This document shows, one piece after another, positions 1 to 6,309 of a stretch of DNA of 11,838 bases. How positions within the stretch are numbered: position 1 is the stretch's first letter; every line of letters starts with the position of its first letter. The DNA is taken from positions 1-11,838 of the forward strand of contig JAOMYS010000023.1 of assembly GCA_028372485.1 (NCBI GenBank), read 5' to 3'. The position numbers were made by a program, and so were the translations under genes. This DNA is from Rickettsiaceae bacterium. Lineage in GTDB: Bacteria; Pseudomonadota; Alphaproteobacteria; Rickettsiales; Rickettsiaceae. Under the pieces are notes generated by a model. The model was not told the DNA's origin. It was given only the letters and a program-made list of their open reading frames with translations, and did no database searches.

Positions 1-28
1 ACAAACGTATTTGCTAGTAACACTTCTA

Positions 29-403
29 TTACTTAAGCTCTACTTTAGCTCCAGCAGCTTCAAGCTTTGCCTTTGCATCATCAGCATCAGCCTTTGAAAC
101 ACCCTGCTTTAATGGAGATGGAGCACCATCCACTAATTCCTTAGCTTCCTTTAATCCAAGACTGGTAATAGCTCTTACAGCTTTAATTACTTCAATCTTC
201 TTATCACCCGCAGCAGCCAAAACAATATCAAACTCTGTTTTTTCTTCCGCAGCGTCAGCAGCTCCAGATGCAGCTGGCGCAGCAGCAGCTACTGGAGCAG
301 CAGCTGATACACCCCATTTCTCCTCAAGAAGCTTAGCTAAATCAGCTGCTTCCATCACCGTAAGAGCAGATAAATCCTCTGCAATTTTTTCTACGTTTGC
401 CAT
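29..403 (-). CDS. rplL: 50S ribosomal protein L7/L12
   Basis: This gene encodes the acidic stalk protein of the large ribosomal subunit, which binds as dimers to L10 and recruits the translational GTPases. The 124-residue product has the full family layout: a helical dimerisation domain (about residues 1-32), an Ala/Pro-rich flexible hinge (about 33-52), and a globular C-terminal domain starting at KTEFDIVL and containing IKAVRAITSLGLKEAKELVD, the surface that contacts GTPases. Length is normal. The ATG is preceded at 5 nt by AGAGGG, a good ribosome binding site. It follows rplJ by 28 bp and is the last gene of the operon inside the window; rpoB would be expected beyond the left edge. Identification is certain. 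Confidence 0.98.
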   Translation of the reverse strand: MANVEKIAEDLSALTVMEAADLAKLLEEKWGVSAAAPVAAAAPAASGAADAAEEKTEFDIVLAAAGDKKIEVIKAVRAITSLGLKEAKELVDGAPSPLKQGVSKADADDAKAKLEAAGAKVELK

Positions 404-431
404 AAATTCCCTCTTTTCTTTTTTTTTATTA

Positions 432-941
432 TTAATTTTTATCTATACGGGCTTGTATAACCCTTGCAAGCTTACTGGCTGGAGCTTGCAATATACCAAC
501 AATCCCAGAAGCTGGGGCTTGCAATATACCAACAATTTTTCCTCTGAGAGAATCAAGTGAAGGTAATTTAGCAAGCTCCTTAATAGCACTGACATCAAGG
601 TTTTTCTCGTTTACTACGCCACCAATAATTTTCAAATTATCGTTAGCTTTAGCAAATTCTACTACGCCCTTTGCGGGCGCAACAGCATCTTTAGAGTAAG
701 CTATCGCAGTAGGACCAGAAAACATCTCAGCATCATAATCCACACCTACATTTGAAGCTGCTATTTTCGCAAGCGTATTCTTAACAACTTTAAATGAAGC
801 ACCACTCTCCCTCAAATTACAACGTAACTTTGTAACTTCAGAAACTGTTAAACCATGGTAATGCACTATAATTACAGAATTAGAAGACTTATACACCTCT
901 TCTAATTCTTTTACAAAATTTTTCTTATTAGATTTTAACAC
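432..941 (-). CDS. rplJ: 50S ribosomal protein L10
   Basis: L10 is the stalk base protein that anchors L7/L12 dimers and sits with L11 on 23S rRNA. The 169-residue product has the N-terminal RNA-binding domain, with typical segments VIIVHYHGLTVSEVTKLR (about 23-40) and VVKNTLAKIA, followed by the C-terminal helix that carries L7/L12 dimers. The start codon is GTG, chosen because GAGGAG lies 8 nt upstream. IVGILQAPAS occurs twice (residues 136-145 and 147-156) owing to a 33-bp tandem duplication. Alphaproteobacterial L10 often has related units here, so extra L7/L12 binding sites are plausible. Only 20 bp separate it from rplA, leaving no room for an E. coli-type L10 autoregulatory leader. Confidence 0.97.
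   Translation of the reverse strand: MLKSNKKNFVKELEEVYKSSNSVIIVHYHGLTVSEVTKLRCNLRESGASFKVVKNTLAKIAASNVGVDYDAEMFSGPTAIAYSKDAVAPAKGVVEFAKANDNLKIIGGVVNEKNLDVSAIKELAKLPSLDSLRGKIVGILQAPASGIVGILQAPASKLARVIQARIDKN
478..536. repeat. 33-bp-period tandem duplication inside rplJ
   Basis: Two 26-bp copies (478-503 and 511-536) differ at one base (483 A, 516 G) and lie exactly 33 bp apart, so the reading frame is kept. They encode the repeated IVGILQAPAS segment in the C-terminal helix of L10. Near-identity at the DNA level, third codon positions included, suggests a recent duplication or gene conversion. Protein-level constraint alone would not explain it. Confidence 0.9.
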
Positions 942-961
942 CTGTTTATCTCCTCAAATAT

Positions 962-1648
962 TTAATGCGTAATTGTTGATAAATCAATCCTCAAGGAGGC
1001 ACCCATAGTAGAAGATAGTGAAACTTTTTTCAAATAAGCACCTTTTACACCACTTGGCTTTGCTTTTATAACCGAATTCAAGAATACCTGTGTATTTTTA
1101 AGCAAATCACCTTCCGTAAATGAAACCTTACCAAGGCCAGCATGCACTATCCCAGCTTTTTCTACCCTATACTCAACCTGCCCATCTTTAGCCTTCTTAA
1201 CAGCAGAAGCAATGTCAGCACTTACAGTACCCAGCTTAGGATTAGGCATCAGCCCCTTAGGACCAAGAACCCTTGCAACCTGCCCTACAACACCCATCAT
1301 ATCTGGAGTTGCTATACATACATCAAAGTCGATTTTACCAGACTTGATCTCATCAATTAATTCACTAGATCCAACTAAATCAGCTCCCGCATCTTTAGCA
1401 TCCTTTTCTTTTTCCTCTTTACAAACAACAGCAACTCTTACATCTTTACCAATCCCAGAAGGCAAAGAAACAACACCTCTTACCATTTGATCGGAATGAC
1501 GAGCATCAACACCAAGATTGATTGCTACATCCAAAGTTTCATCAAATTTGGTAAAACTATTTTTTTTGATAATAGAAATTGCATCCTCTAAAGAATACTC
1601 TTTATCTTGATCCACTTGCTTTTTTACAGACTCTATTTTCTTTCCCAT
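962..1648 (-). CDS. rplA: 50S ribosomal protein L1
   Basis: L1 forms the mobile L1 stalk that helps release deacylated tRNA from the E site; in many bacteria it also represses its own operon. The 228-residue product is of normal length. It carries the family landmarks LGVDARHSDQMVRGVVSLP (about residues 45-63), the central segment GPKGLMPNPKLGTV, and the C-terminal SSTMGASLRID. The ATG is 7 bp after the rplK stop codon, and a GAGGTG motif 13 nt upstream lies within the end of rplK, which points to translational coupling of the two genes. No obvious L1-binding leader was seen. Confidence 0.98.
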   Translation of the reverse strand: MGKKIESVKKQVDQDKEYSLEDAISIIKKNSFTKFDETLDVAINLGVDARHSDQMVRGVVSLPSGIGKDVRVAVVCKEEKEKDAKDAGADLVGSSELIDEIKSGKIDFDVCIATPDMMGVVGQVARVLGPKGLMPNPKLGTVSADIASAVKKAKDGQVEYRVEKAGIVHAGLGKVSFTEGDLLKNTQVFLNSVIKAKPSGVKGAYLKKVSLSSTMGASLRIDLSTITH

Positions 1649-1655
1649 AATACAA

Positions 1656-2084
1656 TTATTTCACCTCAATACCCATAGATTCAGCAGAGCCCTGTATAAT
1701 CTTAGCAGCAGCAGCTAAATCATTTGCATTCAAATCTTGCATCTTAATTTTCGCTATCTCCTCACAATCGCTAACTGTAACACTACCAACATAAGACTCT
1801 TTTTTAGTCGCACCAGAACCCTTCTTAACCTTTGCGAACTTCTTCAAATAGAAGGAAGCAGGAGGAGTCTTTGTAATAAACTCAAAACTCTTATCAACAT
1901 ACACCGTAATCACAACAGGCACAGGAGTATCAGGATCAAGAGAATTAGTGGCAGCATTGAACGCCTTACAAAACTCCATAATATTAACACCCTTTTGACC
2001 AAGAGCAGGACCAACAGGAGGGGCAGGATTTGCCTTCCCCGCTGGAATCGTTAACTTAATATAACCATCTATCTTTTTTGCCAT
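1656..2084 (-). CDS. rplK: 50S ribosomal protein L11
   Basis: L11 binds the GTPase-associated centre of 23S rRNA with L10 and takes part in factor-dependent steps and the stringent response. The 142-residue product has the two standard domains. The N-terminal domain contains IPAGKANPAPPVGPALGQKG with its proline-rich linker (about 14-33), and the C-terminal RNA-binding domain begins near TPPASFYLKK. Length and order match the family. It starts 20 bp after nusG, and its ribosome binding site is weak (GTGG region only). It is followed directly by rplA, the usual L11-L1 pair. Confidence 0.98.
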   Translation of the reverse strand: MAKKIDGYIKLTIPAGKANPAPPVGPALGQKGVNIMEFCKAFNAATNSLDPDTPVPVVITVYVDKSFEFITKTPPASFYLKKFAKVKKGSGATKKESYVGSVTVSDCEEIAKIKMQDLNANDLAAAAKIIQGSAESMGIEVK

Positions 2085-2104
2085 AAAACCACTACACTAA
2101 TATT

Positions 2105-2635
2105 TTACGAATTCTTTTTTACTTGAGTAAAACTCAACTCAATAGGAGTAGCCTTACCAAATATTGATACAGAAACTTTCAATTTTTGAGTTCCTACATC
2201 CACTTCTTGCACAACACCCGAAAAACTATCAAACGGGCCATCTATAATCTGCACCTTATCACCCACAACATACAAGCTTGCCTCACTTGCATTCTTTGAC
2301 TCAATCTCCAACTGGCTGAATACAGATTCAACCTCTGCATCGCTAAGAGGCTGAGGTTTAGTTTTGCTACCCAAAAACCCCGTAATCTTTGGAACAGACT
2401 TCACCAAATGCCACGACTCATCGGTCATAGCCATCTTCATAAGTATGTAGCCAGGCATAAACCTCTTTTCCGAAAGAACTTTTTGCCCCCTTTTCACCTC
2501 AGGTACCTCTATAGTCGGCACCGCTATATCATCAAAGTAATCAGACATCTTTTTCTTAGCAATCTGATCTTCTATCATCCTCTTCACTCTCTTTTCAGAG
2601 CCAGATGCAGTATGTAAAATATACCATTTAGTCAT
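2105..2635 (-). CDS. nusG: transcription termination/antitermination protein NusG
   Basis: NusG binds RNA polymerase through its N-terminal NGN domain and couples it to Rho or to the ribosome through its KOW domain. The 176-residue product begins MTKWYILHTASGSEKRVK, contains RFMPGYILMKM (about 58-68), and ends with a KOW domain from about 124, including VGDKVQIIDGPF and FSGVVQEVD. The frame stays open to a TTG at 2662, but that start has no ribosome binding site and would overlap secE by 11 bp. The ATG at 2635 matches the family N-terminus, follows GAGAG, and leaves a 16-bp gap after secE, so it was chosen. The secE-nusG-rplK order is standard. Confidence 0.96.
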   Translation of the reverse strand: MTKWYILHTASGSEKRVKRMIEDQIAKKKMSDYFDDIAVPTIEVPEVKRGQKVLSEKRFMPGYILMKMAMTDESWHLVKSVPKITGFLGSKTKPQPLSDAEVESVFSQLEIESKNASEASLYVVGDKVQIIDGPFDSFSGVVQEVDVGTQKLKVSVSIFGKATPIELSFTQVKKNS

Positions 2636-2651
2636 AAGATTATAGCTCTCG

Positions 2652-2852
2652 TTACTTGCCAATATTCAATAAAAAACCAATAAAAGCATGTATGCTATAG
2701 TCAAAAATCATAGTCACAATACTAAATAAAAACACCGCCAAAACTACAACAAAAGCAGATGTAACAAGCTCCTTTTTCTCTGGCCAAAAAACCTTCCCTA
2801 CTTCTTGCCATACTTGGTCAAAAAACTTGTAAGCTCTAAACTTCTTTAACAT
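2652..2852 (-). CDS. secE: preprotein translocase subunit SecE
   Basis: SecE is the small essential subunit of the SecYEG inner-membrane channel and clamps SecY. The 66-residue product is the short, single-span form usual outside gammaproteobacteria. It has an amphipathic segment with the conserved EVGKVFWPEKKELV (residues 17-30), then one hydrophobic transmembrane helix (about 31-50) and a short tail. The ATG follows an AGGATGAG-like site. It lies between tRNA-Trp (28 bp away) and nusG, its normal position. Confidence 0.95.
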   Translation of the reverse strand: MLKKFRAYKFFDQVWQEVGKVFWPEKKELVTSAFVVVLAVFLFSIVTMIFDYSIHAFIGFLLNIGK

Positions 2853-2880
2853 AACTCTAGCTCATCCTATAACGTAATAA

Positions 2881-2956
2881 TGGCAGGAGTGACAGGCATC
2901 GAACCCGCAACCTCCGGTTTTGGAGACCGGCGCTCTACCAATTGAGCTACACTCCT
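2881..2956 (-). tRNA. trnW: tRNA-Trp (anticodon CCA)
   Basis: This is a 76-nt cloverleaf. The acceptor stem is AGGAGTG/CACTCCT, the D arm contains AGCTCAATTGGTAGAGC, and the anticodon stem CCGGT/ACCGG encloses the loop CTCCAAA, giving anticodon CCA. The T arm is GCGGGTTCGATGCCTGT, the discriminator base is G, and the 3' CCA is encoded (2881-2883). It sits between fusA and secE in the same orientation, so it is probably cut out of the operon transcript, although a promoter of its own cannot be excluded. Confidence 0.97.
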
Positions 2957-3038
2957 ATCACATTTTCGCCGCTAAATCAATAAAATTCTACTTAAAATTT
3001 CCAATTACTAAATTTTACAATCTTAAAATCGCAAACAC

Positions 3039-5102
3039 CTACTTACTTATAAGAGTGTCAACAATTTGTTGTGGAACTTGAGCGTAATTAGCAAATTCCA
3101 TGCTATATTGCGCCCTTCCCTGAGACATAGATCTCAAAGTATTCACATACCCAAACATTTCCGCAAGAGGTACATGAGCTATGATAACCTGAGCATTACC
3201 CCTCGGACTCATATTCTGCACAGAACCTCTTCTACTATTCAAGTCTCCTATTATATCTCCCATATACTCCTCGGGAGTAATAACCTCAACTTTCATCAGA
3301 GGTTCAAGCAACTTAGCGCCAGCTTGAGGCATACCTTCTCTAAAAGCAGCTTTCGCAGCTATCTCAAAAGCAAGAACACTAGAATCCACATCATGAAAAG
3401 CGCCATCTATTAAAGTAGCCTTAAAATCTATCATCGGATATCCAGCAACAACACCTGTATCCATGATATTCTTTATCCCCTTTTCAACACCGGGAATAAA
3501 TTCCCTAGGCACAGAACCACCAATAATCTTACTCTCAAACTGAAAACCAGACCCAACCTCAGCAGGCTCAAATATAATTTTAACCCTTGCAAACTGACCA
3601 GCACCACCTGACTGCTTCTTATGAGTATAATCAACTTCATAACTACTTGTTATCGTTTCACGATAAGCAACCTCAGGAGCACCTATATTCGCTTCAACCT
3701 TAAACTCCCTTTTCATTCTATCAACAAGAATCTCTAAGTGAAGCTCTCCCATTCCAGCAATATTAGTTTGACCATTTTCACTACTACTCACCCTAAAGGA
3801 AGGATCTTCAGATGCCAATTTAGACAACGCAAGACTCATTTTTTCTTGATCCGCAGTAGATTTAGGCTCTACAGCAAGCTGAATCACCGGCTCAGGAAAT
3901 TCCATTCTTTCTAGAATAATATCACCACCGACAGAACATAATGTATCACCAGTCGTAGTATTTTTCAGACCTGCAACAGCAACAATATCACCAGCACGAG
4001 CCTCCTTGATATCCTCACGATCATTCGCATGCATAAGAAGCATACGACCAACCCTCTCCTTCTGATTCTTAACAGTGTTGATAACCGTAGAACCAGCATT
4101 CACCTTGCCAGAATAAACCCTAGCAAAAGTCAAAGACCCAACAAAAGGATCCGTCATAACCTTAAAAGCAAGAGCTGCAAACTCCCCTTCTTCTGAATTT
4201 TCAACAGAAATCTCATCTCCAGATTTTGCGCTAATTGCTTTAATAGGAGGAACGTCAACGGGAGATGGCAAGTAATCTATAACAGCATCTAACAAAGGTT
4301 GCACACCTTTATTCTTGAAAGCAGTACCGCATAAAACAGGTACAAATGCACTACTAATAGTACCCCTTCTGATACAGGATTTAATCTCACCCTCCGTAAG
4401 ATCAGAACCACCTAAATATTTCTCCATCAAGACATCATCAACCTCTACAACAGTCTCAAGCAGGTTAGATCTATACTCCTCAGCCTTAGATTTCAAATCA
4501 TCTGGTATTTCACCATAAGAAAATTCAGCTCCCAAAGAACCATCCTTCCAAACAACAGACTGCATCTTGACTAAATCAACAACGCCAACAAATTCATCCT
4601 CAATACCAATAGGCAGTTGTAAAACAAGAGGCCTAGCACCTAAACGGTCCACTATCATATCTACACATCTGTAGAAATTAGCACCAGCCCTATCCAATTT
4701 ATTCACAAAACACATCCTTGGGACACCGTACTTATCCGCCTGACGCCAAACAGTTTCAGACTGAGGCTCAACACCAGCAACACCATCAAAAACAGTCACT
4801 GCACCATCCAAAACTCTCAAAGACCTCTCAACCTCAATAGTAAAATCAACGTGTCCCGGGGTATCAATAATGTTGATTCTCTTTTTGTTCCAAAAACAAG
4901 TAGTAGCAGCAGAGGTTATCGTAATGCCACGCTCTTGCTCTTGCTCCATCCAATCCATTGTAGCGCCACCATCATGAACCTCACCAATATTATGAGACTT
5001 ACCAGTGTAATATAATATACGCTCAGTAGTAGTAGTTTTACCAGCGTCAATATGAGCGCAAATACCTATATTGCGAACATCAGATAATTTTTTTGTAGAC
5101 AT
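3039..5102 (-). CDS. fusA: elongation factor G
   Basis: EF-G is the GTPase that drives translocation and, with RRF, ribosome recycling. The 687-residue product is slightly shorter than E. coli EF-G but complete. The G domain carries the P-loop AHIDAGKTT (16-24), switch I around RGITITSAATT (58-68), DTPGH (80-84) and NKLD (134-137). Domain II follows, then domains III-V including the C-terminal EPLMKVEVITPEEYMGDIIGDLNSRRG region, split here only by normal sequence. A very strong AGGGAGGG site ends 3 nt before the ATG. It begins 15 bp after rpsG. Downstream there is no tuf; 82 bp later comes tRNA-Trp, which is unusual outside Rickettsia-like genomes. Confidence 0.98.
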   Translation of the reverse strand: MSTKKLSDVRNIGICAHIDAGKTTTTERILYYTGKSHNIGEVHDGGATMDWMEQEQERGITITSAATTCFWNKKRINIIDTPGHVDFTIEVERSLRVLDGAVTVFDGVAGVEPQSETVWRQADKYGVPRMCFVNKLDRAGANFYRCVDMIVDRLGARPLVLQLPIGIEDEFVGVVDLVKMQSVVWKDGSLGAEFSYGEIPDDLKSKAEEYRSNLLETVVEVDDVLMEKYLGGSDLTEGEIKSCIRRGTISSAFVPVLCGTAFKNKGVQPLLDAVIDYLPSPVDVPPIKAISAKSGDEISVENSEEGEFAALAFKVMTDPFVGSLTFARVYSGKVNAGSTVINTVKNQKERVGRMLLMHANDREDIKEARAGDIVAVAGLKNTTTGDTLCSVGGDIILERMEFPEPVIQLAVEPKSTADQEKMSLALSKLASEDPSFRVSSSENGQTNIAGMGELHLEILVDRMKREFKVEANIGAPEVAYRETITSSYEVDYTHKKQSGGAGQFARVKIIFEPAEVGSGFQFESKIIGGSVPREFIPGVEKGIKNIMDTGVVAGYPMIDFKATLIDGAFHDVDSSVLAFEIAAKAAFREGMPQAGAKLLEPLMKVEVITPEEYMGDIIGDLNSRRGSVQNMSPRGNAQVIIAHVPLAEMFGYVNTLRSMSQGRAQYSMEFANYAQVPQQIVDTLISK

Positions 5103-5117
5103 AAACCCTCCCTATGA

Positions 5118-5594
5118 CTATCTCTGCGCAAAATGCGCAAAAGCTTTATTCGCTTCAGCCATTTTATGAGTATCTTCACGCTTTTTAATAGCAACGCCAC
5201 GATTATTTAGCGCGTCAAACAATTCATCAGAAAGTTTTTCTATCATACTACGCCCCGAACGCTTTCTAGCAGCATCAATCAGCCAACGAGTAGCTAACAC
5301 CTGCCCCCTACGCTCATTCACAGGAGAAGGAACTTGGTAATTAGCGCCACCAACTCTCACGGAAGTAACCTCCATATGAGGCTTAATATTGCCCATAGCA
5401 TCAACGAACCCCTTAAAGGCATCAGCAACACCGTGCTTCTTTTCCACTCTACTAAGAGCATCATAAACTAACTTCTCAGCAAGAGATTTTTTACCATCCT
5501 TCATGATATTATTGACAAACTTCGCAAGCAAAGTACTTTTGAATTTTGCATCTGGGGTCACTACCCTCTTCTCAGCTGCATGACGACGTGACAT
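5118..5594 (-). CDS. rpsG: 30S ribosomal protein S7
   Basis: S7 is the primary assembly protein of the 3' major domain of 16S rRNA and lines the E site of the small subunit. The 158-residue product begins SRRHAAEKRVV and contains FVNNIMKDGKKSLAEKLVYDAL (positions 27-48, given here as the conserved helix region) and VRVGGANYQVPSPVNERR, all family hallmarks. Length is typical. The ATG is preceded by TAGGTG. It lies 34 bp after rpsL and 15 bp before fusA, the classical str operon order. S7 represses this operon in E. coli; no matching binding structure was identified here. Confidence 0.98.
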   Translation of the reverse strand: MSRRHAAEKRVVTPDAKFKSTLLAKFVNNIMKDGKKSLAEKLVYDALSRVEKKHGVADAFKGFVDAMGNIKPHMEVTSVRVGGANYQVPSPVNERRGQVLATRWLIDAARKRSGRSMIEKLSDELFDALNNRGVAIKKREDTHKMAEANKAFAHFAQR

Positions 5595-5628
5595 TTTACA
5601 CCTACAATCTTTAAAACTAAACTACTAA

Positions 5629-6000
5629 CTAACCTTTGGAGGAAGTACCGTAGCGAGAACGACCTTGCTTACGACCCTTAACTCCCTGAGTATCCAGAGC
5701 ACCACGAACTATATGATACTTTACACCAGGCAAATCTGGGACTCTCCCACCTCTTACAAGAACAGCAGAGTGCTCCTGAAGATTGTGCCCCTCACCTGGA
5801 ATATGAGCATTTACATATTTTCCATTACTAAGACGAACCCTCGCTACCTTACGCAAAGCAGAGTTTGGTTTCTTGGGAGTCACCGTCTTAACCATAACGC
5901 ATACACCTTTACGAAACGGACAAGAGTCCAAAGCGGGAGATTTACCCTTCTTTATTTTAGATTTTCTTCCAAATCTAACTAATTGATTATTTGTAGGCAT
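5629..6000 (-). CDS. rpsL: 30S ribosomal protein S12
   Basis: S12 sits at the decoding centre and controls fidelity; its mutations classically give streptomycin resistance or dependence. The 123-residue product contains TPKKPNSALRK, with the conserved Lys at 43, and the second loop GEGHNLQEHS followed by RGGRVPDLPGV. Residue 88, Lys in E. coli, is Pro here (codon CCA at 5737-5739). The neighbouring Asp89, the site methylthiolated by RimO where that enzyme exists, is kept. The ribosome binding site is weak. It is the first gene of the minus-strand operon, and a candidate promoter lies about 85 bp upstream. Confidence 0.98.
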   Translation of the reverse strand: MPTNNQLVRFGRKSKIKKGKSPALDSCPFRKGVCVMVKTVTPKKPNSALRKVARVRLSNGKYVNAHIPGEGHNLQEHSAVLVRGGRVPDLPGVKYHIVRGALDTQGVKGRKQGRSRYGTSSKG

Positions 6001-6084
6001 TTTGATTTCTTATACTTTTACACCACCCCATATACACCAAACCGAAAACCGCAAGACGCAACACAGAGAACTAAAATTTCGCAC

Positions 6085-6113
6085 ATCATATCCAACTTTT
6101 TTGTAACTTGCAA
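6085..6113 (-). promoter_or_regulatory. sigma70-type promoter for the rpsL operon
   Basis: Read on the minus strand, TTGCAA (6108-6113) and TATGAT (6085-6090) are separated by exactly 17 bp. This gives 4/6 and 5/6 matches to the consensus. Transcription would start near 6078, leaving a leader of roughly 78 nt before the rpsL ATG. The position is right for the operon promoter; the assignment is by pattern only. Confidence 0.6.
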
Positions 6114-6198
6114 GGCATTTATTTCAACTTCTTAGAAATCACAAAGTACCCCATCTCCCAACCGCAAATCAATCTTAAACCTCACAAACAGAAAATCT

Positions 6199-6207
6199 TG
6201 ATATAAT
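6199..6207 (+). promoter_or_regulatory. extended -10 promoter for the 6310-7485 gene
   Basis: TGATATAAT contains a perfect TATAAT (6202-6207) preceded by the extended-10 TGn. No good -35 box is present at 16-18 bp, which extended -10 promoters tolerate. Transcription would start near 6214 and give a leader of about 95 nt containing the small ORF and both dyads. Confidence 0.5.
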
Positions 6208-6234
6208 CTTCTGTTATTAGTGATTTATTAACTT

Positions 6235-6300
6235 ATGAAGAATAAACTCTTAGCTAAGAGTAAAATATTTAACTCTTCGAGGAGTATAGTTAATTATTAA
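6235..6300 (+). CDS. possible 21-residue leader peptide
   Basis: An ATG at 6235 opens a 21-codon ORF (starts MKNKLLAKSKIF, ends RSIVNY) that stops with TAA at 6298-6300, 9 bp before the ATG of the next gene and in the same frame. The first codons repeat those of the downstream gene, because TTATGAAGAATAA occurs at both places. There is no clear ribosome binding site. Its path crosses both dyads, so its translation could affect leader folding. It may equally be a decayed duplicate of the downstream gene's 5' end, or chance. Confidence 0.25.
   Translation: MKNKLLAKSKIFNSSRSIVNY
6246..6285 (+). promoter_or_regulatory. paired dyads in the leader with alternative pairing
   Basis: ACTCTTAGCTAAGAGT (6246-6261) is a perfect 16-bp palindrome. 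ACTCTTCGAGGAGT (6272-6285) is a second, imperfect dyad. The four arms ACTCTT, AAGAGT, ACTCTT and AGGAGT can pair 1-2 and 3-4, or 2-3 (AAGAGT with ACTCTT, 10-nt loop). The GAGGAG in arm 4 (6279-6284) resembles a ribosome binding site but ends 25 nt before the ATG at 6310, which is too far for normal use. It could be an RNA switch or a pair of repressor operators; neither is shown. Confidence 0.4.
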
Positions 6301-6309
6301 AGATGAATT

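Larger units (their letters stand above)
6001..6309. other. divergent intergenic region between the rpsL operon and the accessory genes
   Basis: This 309-bp stretch separates the minus-strand ribosomal operon from the plus-strand genes. It contains a minus-strand promoter candidate (6085-6113), a plus-strand extended -10 (6199-6207), a small in-frame leader ORF (6235-6300) and two dyads (6246-6261 and 6272-6285). The part between the two promoters, about 6114-6198, shows no structure I can name. Confidence 0.7.

Noticed and set aside
241..320. Ala-rich low-complexity stretch in rplL as a possible repeat expansion
   Set aside because: An Ala/Pro hinge of this size is normal for L7/L12.
1142..1490. 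Plus-strand open frames opposite rplA, and similar frames opposite rplK, nusG, fusA and rpsL
   Set aside because: They are antisense shadows of certain ribosomal and elongation factor genes, with no motifs or ribosome binding sites of their own.
2636..2662. Nine-codon N-terminal extension of nusG from a TTG start
   Set aside because: It has no ribosome binding site, overlaps secE, and the family N-terminus MTKWY begins at the ATG at 2635.
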